From: Sipunculus nudus
Taxonomy: Eukaryota; Annelida; Sipuncula; Golfingiida; Sipunculidae
DNA: 64,000 nucleotides
Assembly (NCBI GenBank): GCA_026874595.1
Contig: CM049314.1
Coordinates: 53,677,812-53,741,811, forward strand
Direction of reading: 5' to 3'
A program made the translations under genes and the position numbers. This document shows positions 39,101 through 48,100 of this stretch, in pieces; position 1 is the stretch's first letter, and every line of letters begins with the position of its first letter. The notes beneath the pieces were generated by a model. The model searched no databases and was not told the DNA's origin. It was given only the letters and a program-made list of their open reading frames with translations.

Positions 39101-42100
39101 TAGTCCTCTAAGTACCTTAGTCCTCATAGCACCCTAGTCCCCACAGCACCCTAGTCCTCACAGCACCCTATTCCTCACAGCACCCTATTCCTCACAGCAC
39201 CCTAGTCCTCACAGTACCCTAGTCCTCAAAGCACCCTAGTCCTCACAGCACCCTAGTCCTCACAGCAACCTAGTCCTCACAGCACCTTAGTCCTCATAGC
39301 ACCCTAGTCCTCATAGCACCCTAGTCCTCACAGCACCCTAGTCCTCACAGCACCCTAGTCCTCACAGTACCCGAGTCCTCACAGCACCCTATTCCTACAG
39401 CACCCTAGTCCTCACAGCACCCTATTCATCACAGCACCCTAGTCCTCACAGCACCCTAGTCCTCATAGCACCCTAGTTCTCACAGTACCCGAGTCCTAAC
39501 AGATCCCTAGTCCTCACAGCACCCTAGGCCTTACAGTACTTCAGTCCTTTCAGTAGCCCAGTCCCCAAAGCACCCAGTCCTAAAAGCACCCTAATCCCTT
39601 ACAGTACCCCAGTCCTCAAAGTACCCAAGTCCTTATAGTACCTGAGTTCTAAAAGTACCCAAGTCCTTACAGCATTCTAGTCCTTACACTACTTTAGTCC
39701 TTTCAGTAGCCCAGTCCTCAAAGCACCCAGACCTACCAGCACCCCAGTCCTGAAAGCACCTTAGTCCTAACAGCACCCCAGTCCTCAAAGCACCCTAGTC
39801 CTCACAGTGCCCCAATCCTCACAGTACCAAGTCCTTACAATACCCTAGTCCTCACAGTTCCCTAGTCCTCTAAGTACCCTAGTCCTCTTAGTACCTGAGT
39901 CCTCAAAGTACCCTATTCCTCACAGTACCCTAGTCCTCACAGTACCTAAGCCCTAACAGCCCCCTAGTCCTCACAGCAACCTAGTTCTTACAGTACTTCA
40001 GTCCTTTCAGTGGCCCAGTCCTCAAAGCACCCAGTCCTTACAGTACCCAAGTCCTCACAGCACCCTAGTCCTCACAACACCCTTGTCCTAACAGCATCGT
40101 GGTCCTCACAGTACCCTAGTCCTTACAGTACCCCAGTCCTTACAGTACCTCAGTCCTCACAGTACTCAAGTCGTAACAGCACTCTTGTTCTTTCAGTAGC
40201 CTAGTCCTAACAGCTCCCCAGTCCTCAAAGCACCCAATCCTTACAGTACCCCAATCCTCACAGTACCAAGTCCTCACAGTACCCTATTCCTCACAGTACC
40301 CTAGTCATCACAGTACCTAAGCCCTAACAGCACCCTAGTCCTCACAGCAACCTAGTTCTTACAGTACTTCAGTCCTTTCAGTGGCCCAGTCCTCAAAGAA
40401 CCCAGTACTCACAGTACCCAAGTCCTAACAGCACCCTAGTCCTAACAACACCCTTGTCCTAACAGCATCGTGGTCCCCAAAGTACCCTAGTCCTTACAGT
40501 ACCCCAGTCCTTACAGTACCTTAGTCCTCACAGCACCCTAGTCCTCATAGTACCCTAGTCCTAACAGCACCCCAGTCCTGAAAGCACCTTAGTCCTAACA
40601 GCACCCCAGTCCTCAAAGGACCCTAGTCCTCACAGTGCCCCAATCCTCACAGTAACAAGTCCTTACGGCACCCTAGTCCTCACAGTACCCTAGTCCTCTA
40701 AGTACCCTAGTCCTCTTAGTACCCGAGTCCTCACAGTACCCTAATCCTCACAGTACCCTAGTCCTCACAGTACCTAAGCCCTAACAGCACCCTAGTCCTC
40801 ACAGCAACCTAGTTCTTACAGTACTTCAGTCCTTTCAGTGGCCCAGTCCTCAAAGCACCCAGTCCTTACAGTACCCAAGTCCTCACAGCACCCTAGTCCT
40901 CACAACACCCTTGTCCTAACAGCATCGTGGTCCTCACAGTACCCTAGTCCTTACAGTACCCCAGTCCTTACAGTACCTTAGTCCTCACAGCACCCTAGTC
41001 CTCATAGTACCCTAGTCCTAACAGCACCCCAGTCCTGAAAGCACCTTAGTCCTAACAGCACCCCAGTCCTCAAAGCACCCTAGTCCTCACAGCACCCTAG
41101 TCCTCACAACACCCTTGTCCTAACAGCATCGTGGTCCTCACAGTACCCTAGTCCTTACAGTACCCCAGTCCTTACAGTACCTCAGTCCTCACAGTACCCA
41201 AGTCCTCACAGTACTCAAGTCGTAACAGCACTCTTGTCCTTTCAGTAGCCTAGTCCTAACAGCATCCCAGTCCTCAAAGCACCCAATCCTCACAGTACCC
41301 CAGTCCTCACAGTACCCCAGTCCTCTGTATACACCAGTCCTCCGAGAAGTTTCTGCCAGATGTTTGGATCTATTTAAGGATTCTTTTTATGCTTTATTAT
41401 GTGCGGCTAGACATCTTGATACTTTTTATACCTTTGCCGTTTACCGGCGTGCCGTCAGTACAGACATATCAGCCTGTAACTGGCTATGTACACCTGTAGG
41501 GTATGCCAAAATTGCAGCTGTTTCTTAACAGTGAAAAGTTGCTCACACGTAGCAGCCGATCATAACACAAACTCTGCTCTTTTAATTTTCAGACCAGGTT
41601 AATCGCTTTCATGTAGCTTGTGTTATAACAATCGTCATTATTTTAATTTTGTAAATAAAGGTTTACTTTTCCTTTCAACTTTTGATCGGACAATCAATCA
41701 TGATATTTATATTTCCACAGCTAACTCTGTTTATACACAATTCCCGGATAAAGGTTTTCCTTATATCCACTAACCACAGTCAACCACACGTCTTGTATCT
41801 ACTAACCACAGTCAACCACAAGTCATATCTACTAACCACAGTCAACCACATGTCATATCTACTAACCACAGTCAACCACACGTCTTATATCTACTAACCA
41901 CAATCAACCACACGTCTTTTATCCACTAACCACAGTCAACCACACGTCTTATATCTGCTAACCACAGCGACCACAGGTCTTATATCTACTAACCACAGTT
42001 GACCACACGTCTTATATCGACTAACCACAGTCAACCACACGTCTTTTATCTACTTACCACAGTCAACCACACGTCTTTTATCTACTTACCACAGTCAACC

Positions 42101-45100
42101 ACACGTCTTATATCTACTAACCACAGTCAACCACAAGTCTTTTATCTGCTAACCACAGTCAACCACACGTCTTATATCTACTTACCACAGTCATCACAAG
42201 TCTTATATCGACTAACCACAGTCAACCACACGTCATATATCGACTTACCACAGTCAACCACACGTCTTTTATCTACCAACCACAGTCAACCACACGTCTT
42301 ATATCGACTAACCACAGTCAACCACACGTCTTTTATCTACTAACCACAGTCAACCACACGTTTTATATCGACTAACCACAGTCAACGTCACGTCTTTTAT
42401 CTACTAACCACAGTCAACTACACGTCTTATATCTACTAACCACAGTCAACCACAAGTCTTTTATCTACTAATCACAGTCAACCACACGTCTTATAAATAA
42501 GCTGGAGAGAGGAGTAGATGACCAGTAACTAGATCGTGTACATCTTACCACGACGATGACGTCATTGTCCTTTGTTTAAAGATATATTGCCGATATTGAG
42601 ACCTGTGAAATATATGGAGATTCCCACTCCAGAGATCTTTGACACAGCAATAACAAAGCACACATAAAAATTGTTTCAAGTTAATACTTCGACGGAACAT
42701 TAGAAACAAGATTTAACCGTGACATAGTCGCCAGGTCTGTCCAGAAGACAGCTGTAAACGATCCCATAGCATTCTCGTTTCTTGGCAAACGGTGCGAGGT
42801 TTGACGAGACCGGAATAGGTAGAGCTTACTAGTATTAAATGCCATGGCCGTATAGAAAAACAATAAAGGTCTTTCCTGGGTCATGTATTAATGTTTAAAG
42901 ACTTTGTCTCGATAGACAGACAAGCAGAGACGACGATAAGCCTACAGTCGGATCTGGCAACTGTGAGGTTCAGGCATGAAATATCTGAGCCCGGGAGGGG
43001 ATACACAGATTGTTTATATGGCTTCTCAGGTTGTAAACGACCTATGGTGGGGAGGATGGGGCCTCACACCTGTAGCTGTGTGTTCTCGTTACGAACACGT
43101 GGAAACCAAAGTGTCGATCATACATCAGTCCGGTGTTAAAAACGGAAACACGCCAAAGGAACACGTCTTGAATCACGAGTTTCCTGGAAAAAAATCAGGG
43201 TTAAATAAGGCCGCTTCCTCGGATATGTCCGCCAGCCATAAACATTACAGGCTGGCTGTTACAGAGGTACGTTAATATTACCCCGGGTTGCCTTTCTAAC
43301 CAAATAAAAATCAGGAGGTCCGCAGGAGAACATTATGATACTTTCGAACTTCCCAATTATAATTCGAGATCAGAAGCGGATCCAGGGGGTCAGGGAACCC
43401 CTTTTTATCAAACTTCTCTTGCTAAGTGTTCCTCTTTGTAAACAAAAAAAAAAAAAAATGAGTTTAGTGTGACCTATGTTAACTATCTCCATGTTATGGA
43501 GCGACAACCGTGTTAGCCATCGTCCGTCATTAAATGGACACAACTAGTAAGCACAGGACATAGGAAATTCAAATTTCACATGCTTTATGTGGAAAGCAGA
43601 AAAAAGGTCACTGTTATCTATAGTCTCAGAGTTATACAGATGGATATTGCAGAAACCATGCGTCAGTCTGTAAACATTGCGCAAATTGTAACCACAAGAC
43701 CCTAGATTCCTGTCAATAAATATTCACACTAAGGCAGGATTACTCAGAACATGCTTAATAAATGGTCATGCAATTTGGAATACTAATTGATTTTGCATAA
43801 CTTTAACTGTTAACGGGGTTTATAGTGGGGCCATCTCCAATCTCTCAATCGTATTTGGGGATTCTAGCTGAATAAGTGTAAATTGAGGTGCACGATACAA
43901 AAAATTGTCTTAACAGTCTATATTTACGGAACTTGTAAATTTCCAAGATAAAAAATTTTACGATTTATGTTTGCTGTCTGCTACTGAACTTCTAAGAAAA
44001 TTTGCAGTGGCTATATGAGCACCATATTTTAAGGGCACATTGATACAGTGAGTGGTATTTCAGTATAATCTGCAGGCAGTGTTCTTATTATAACTCAGTC
44101 AAAACTTTCTTTTCCGCTCTTTCCCTTATTTCATTGTTTAATTTCTTGGTTTTCTTATAAAAATTTGTGTCCATTAACTGATATTGATCATGTGTGATTA
44201 TGCATACCACTTATTTTGACCTATTTCTGTGATGCTAAAATGGTATATTTCACTTTGTCTGAATGGTAAGCACATTTAAGCTAAATAGGTAGCACTCCTT
44301 AACTCCTGCACTACAGCATACTCCAGTAATTTTTCAGTTCCACTGTATTTTTCCATTGTTATCCGTAATTATTCACAATTTTGCACAAAGTGAATGTATG
44401 ACCTGTGAAACTGATACTCAGCAGGGCACAAATGGTAATCAGTTGAACCGAGATATATTGACTTAATAATATACAGAGACATTCTTATAATATATTCCTG
44501 CAAATCTCAAATTATGACTTACATTAGCTTTTATGAGATATGGCCTTTATTATGGATTCAGATTCAGCTGAGAGTCATGGCCACTAGTTGGATCGCGTCT
44601 GCACAACTCAGTATGTAGAAAATGGAAGGTTTGGAACCATAAATTTAAAGTTGAGATATATAATACCATTAAATTGTGTTTAAAATCTTTAAAATATATA
44701 ATTTTTATTTAATCTAAAAGGTTTTGTACATCACATTGCAGAGAATATTTTAGCTTTCAGTATATATGTGCTGGTCGAAGAGCACCAGTTAAAGTAATAT
44801 GTTGCAAAAATGAAACCGTTATGAGCCAGTTTTGAGAACGGTTACAAGTATCTGGGATCTTGAAAGTTGGATGGCCAGTGGTTAGAGGTTTTGGAGTACT
44901 TGCTACATGTATGTTAACATTGAGTATCAGCTGACATCTGAGAGACCATCAGCTACAAGAGTAACGCAGATTACATCAACAAAACTCTAACGAAAGACTA
45001 AGTGGCAATCCCAGTCTCACTACATCTACATACATATACATCAGCCCCTGAATAAAGCCCCTGCCGCATGGCACAAGGCAACAAGGCAATGTTCACGACC

Positions 45101-48100
45101 CCAGACCTGACATCGGAACTTAATATTTGTTGATGTTTAGCCCACCTTTAATTAACACCATTGAAAGCCCGGTTAAGACGTCCTTTGATATTCATTATCC
45201 CACAGGCCAAGGCTAACGTTACATTAATGCGGAACAGTCCTAGTTGCAACGACTTAGCTAAGGTATTTATAAGAATTGTACATTAAATGTCAACATGAAT
45301 AATAACCATCAATAATTGCATATATATTGATACAGCCAGATATGCAAATTAATTTGTACAGGAAAAAAATTATTTTAAAATATATATTTTCTACGCATTT
45401 GGCATGTATCTTGAACATTTACAAAGTTATGGCCATTTTAAAATTTAAAAATTATTGCTTAAATTACCATGATTGTATTGGAAATAGGCTCATATCCTAC
45501 AAAAAGCTACCACTCCCAATCTGCTATCATGCACTTTTGTTATCTATAGATAAATGATTTAAAATAATGACAAAGGTTCCCCTCCTATTGTTTGATGCTT
45601 TTATCACAAAAACGCCAGGTGACCTTTCAAGGTCATTCCTGAGATGCCTCCCCGAATTAAAATAACACTAACATGGTAACCTATTTTTCCTGAAAAGATC
45701 ATGCTTTAATCACAAAATACACAATTGCTTAGGTTGTCTGCCCCACTGTCGGACTCGTTTTCAAATATTCGACATCTCAGATACCCATACTTCTTATACC
45801 TTATTACCCATTTTAAGGGTCATGCCGGCAATGAGATTCAATTATTTTGTCTTTGAATACGGTCCATTCTACTGCCAAGATGACAAATATGGGTTGATCT
45901 TATGTGCTGATGTATTTTATTGAAAATTTTTAATGGAAAATGGAAAATAATGTGAAAATGATATCTACGTTTATTATGATGTGCAGGTAATGTTATGCAA
46001 TCGTCTGTGTTACAAACATTATCACATATAATTCGGGGTCATGCAATTCTAAATATATATAATGAATAATATGCTTTGTTTGCCGGACGCACTGACCTGG
46101 AAAAAATGCAGTATGCCATTCTCTCTCGGGTAACTTTTGCGCATATTTACTACTGCTGATTATAAGGTAATTCTTTAATGTTTTTAAAGCAGTATCTGCC
46201 TGTTCGAAATGAAAATAAAATTTTATAATTTCGGAAAAGAGGATATAAAAAAAAGATTGAAAGAGAAACAAAGAAATTTATTACGGTGACCAACATAAAG
46301 AACCTATACCAAGTGCTTTATGTGTTTGCATTAAGTCAAGATTCTAAATTATTCCCTTTAATTAAACGTGACATAAATACCAGTGCCGTCAAATAAAATA
46401 TTTTGCTGGAAATACAGAATTAATTCAACACTAACAATAACTAACTGCATGTTTCCAGTCCGAAACGATGTGTATGTGGAGGAATAAAGTTTCATCAAAA
46501 TATCCACATGCACTGGTTCATAAAAACACGTGTTTGTGTACAAACAGAAGGAAAATTACACTATGACAATGTTTTACTTTTTGGTGTATGCGTGTCGTAC
46601 ATACCGTTAATCCTTTGTAATCCTGTTTTGTTTCAAATAAATCAAAGACCCATCTCCTCACGGCCATCTCTTCTCCAAACCCAATTCTGCTCAGAAATTT
46701 TGCCTGGAAGCAATATGAAAACAGAAATCGAAAAGATTGAGTTGAGATTTTGGTGTTCATCAGACATTAGGCCTATGTGTACTCATGTTCATTAAATTTT
46801 ATCAGTCTTGGCGTTCATGTCAAACTATCTGGGCATTTCCTATGTTCATCTGATTAAATCAGGATATTATAGAGCAAAGTGCAAAGAAATATAACAATAT
46901 GAGTATAAACTGAGTACTGTCTCTCGTCAAATATGCCAGGGGCCTGTGCGACTAGTAACATCAAATGTTAGAGGCATCTTGATCATGATGTTTTATGTGA
47001 AATATATTTAGACTAACTAATAACCGAGTTAACATCTTGACGGTCAAACGATGTGTTCAGTTGCATATACCGTACGTCTTAGTTACAATGAAAGAAAAGT
47101 AAAGGCACATTGCTTCCTGGCTACGATGTTATATTTCTAGACCTTGGTCGATTGTAACAAGCTGGCTTGGTTTTCACAAACATGAATAATCAAACAGGCG
47201 CCACTTCTATATATCAGTTATAAGTAAACTCAGAAGCATGGAAAAGCAATACTCCAGAGAAAAAATAAAGATTTGATGATAATAACAAAAGATGTGAGAG
47301 CCAACGGTGCGTTCTGTTTCAATTTCTCATGGTTTGCTTGTTTGGCTGGAGTGTTCAATCTGACTCCGCCATGGTTACCTCCTTCTTTCATGATTTAGTT
47401 AACTTTACAATTGGAGCCAGAAAGCACTGATCTGGAACAGCTCAAACCTCAGGAATTTGTAAATATACACCAGTTATTTCTAGCCAAGTATGAAAAACAT
47501 AGGTAAACAAACTGTACAAATCAATCAAGAAAGTGTTACATCTTGTTAGCACCATTTATTTCTTTGTCAGCAGTTCATCTGGTGCTTGTTTATAACTAAG
47601 TCTTCAGAACATATAAATACATACTTATTAAAGACGTACCTCTTTCGGGCTTAAAATAAGCTTTTAGAATTAATAATTGCAAGCGCCTGTTGAGATATAC
47701 ATCATAGTTTTGAACATTTAATCAACAGAATCTTCAACCCATTTTCCAGTCTGCAATAAAAAGAATCCTATCTGTTCATTGCATTTACACACACAGTATA
47801 CTTAATTTATACACGTAAGGGTTTTAACCTATAACCTGTTACTCGCTATAACTCTCACTTTTCATCTGCTCTCGGTGTGTTTGCCCATGTTTCAGTTATT
47901 CTTCTTCCAAAAAAAAAAAGTAACGTATAACTTTTTATAATTTTCCTTGCAAGCTACCTAAGATACCAAACAGGTTAACTGTAAAGTGTATTACTTGTGC
48001 TTTAATATGATAAGAGCATGCATAGTAAAAGCGCCACAGGAGACCACACGGTATGTGTAAGGTCTGGCAGATGCGTAGCTGGCAATACAAAACACTCGCT

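Larger units (their letters stand above)
13590..41340. repeat. Giant 17-bp satellite, about 27.75 kb, inside intron 2
   Basis: Monomer AGTCCTCACAGTACCCT, about 1,600 tandem copies. Recurrent variants: AGTCCTCTTAGTACCCT, AGTCCTCTAAGTACCCT, AGTCCTCACAGCAACCT, AGCCCTAACAGCCCCCT, AATCCTCACAGTACCCT, AGTTCTCACAGTGCCCT. Most variants keep the 17-base length; a 15-base form (AGTCCTCACTACCCT) and fused units shift the register. CTAG in almost every unit places stops in all frames on both strands, so it does not encode protein. On the gene strand the array is G-rich (AGGGTACTGTGAGGACT). Higher-order structure is present. Left (to about 14600) and right (from about 38090) edges are more diverged than the core. 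Confidence 0.98.

Noticed and set aside
40010-40204. Open frame of 64 codons within the right edge of the satellite
   Set aside because: A chance stretch where CTAG is mutated in several monomers; composition is that of the repeat.
13590-41340. Satellite as telomeric or interstitial telomeric repeat, because of CCCTAA within some monomers
   Set aside because: CCCTAA occurs only inside variant 17-mers (CCCTAATCC), never as tandem hexamers.
13590-41340. CRISPR-like array, given regular short repeats
   Set aside because: There are no unique spacers, units are contiguous, and the context is a spliced animal gene.
41682-42343. Open frames of NHSQPH-type repeats
   Set aside because: Translations of the 32-bp minisatellite; no start context or splice evidence.
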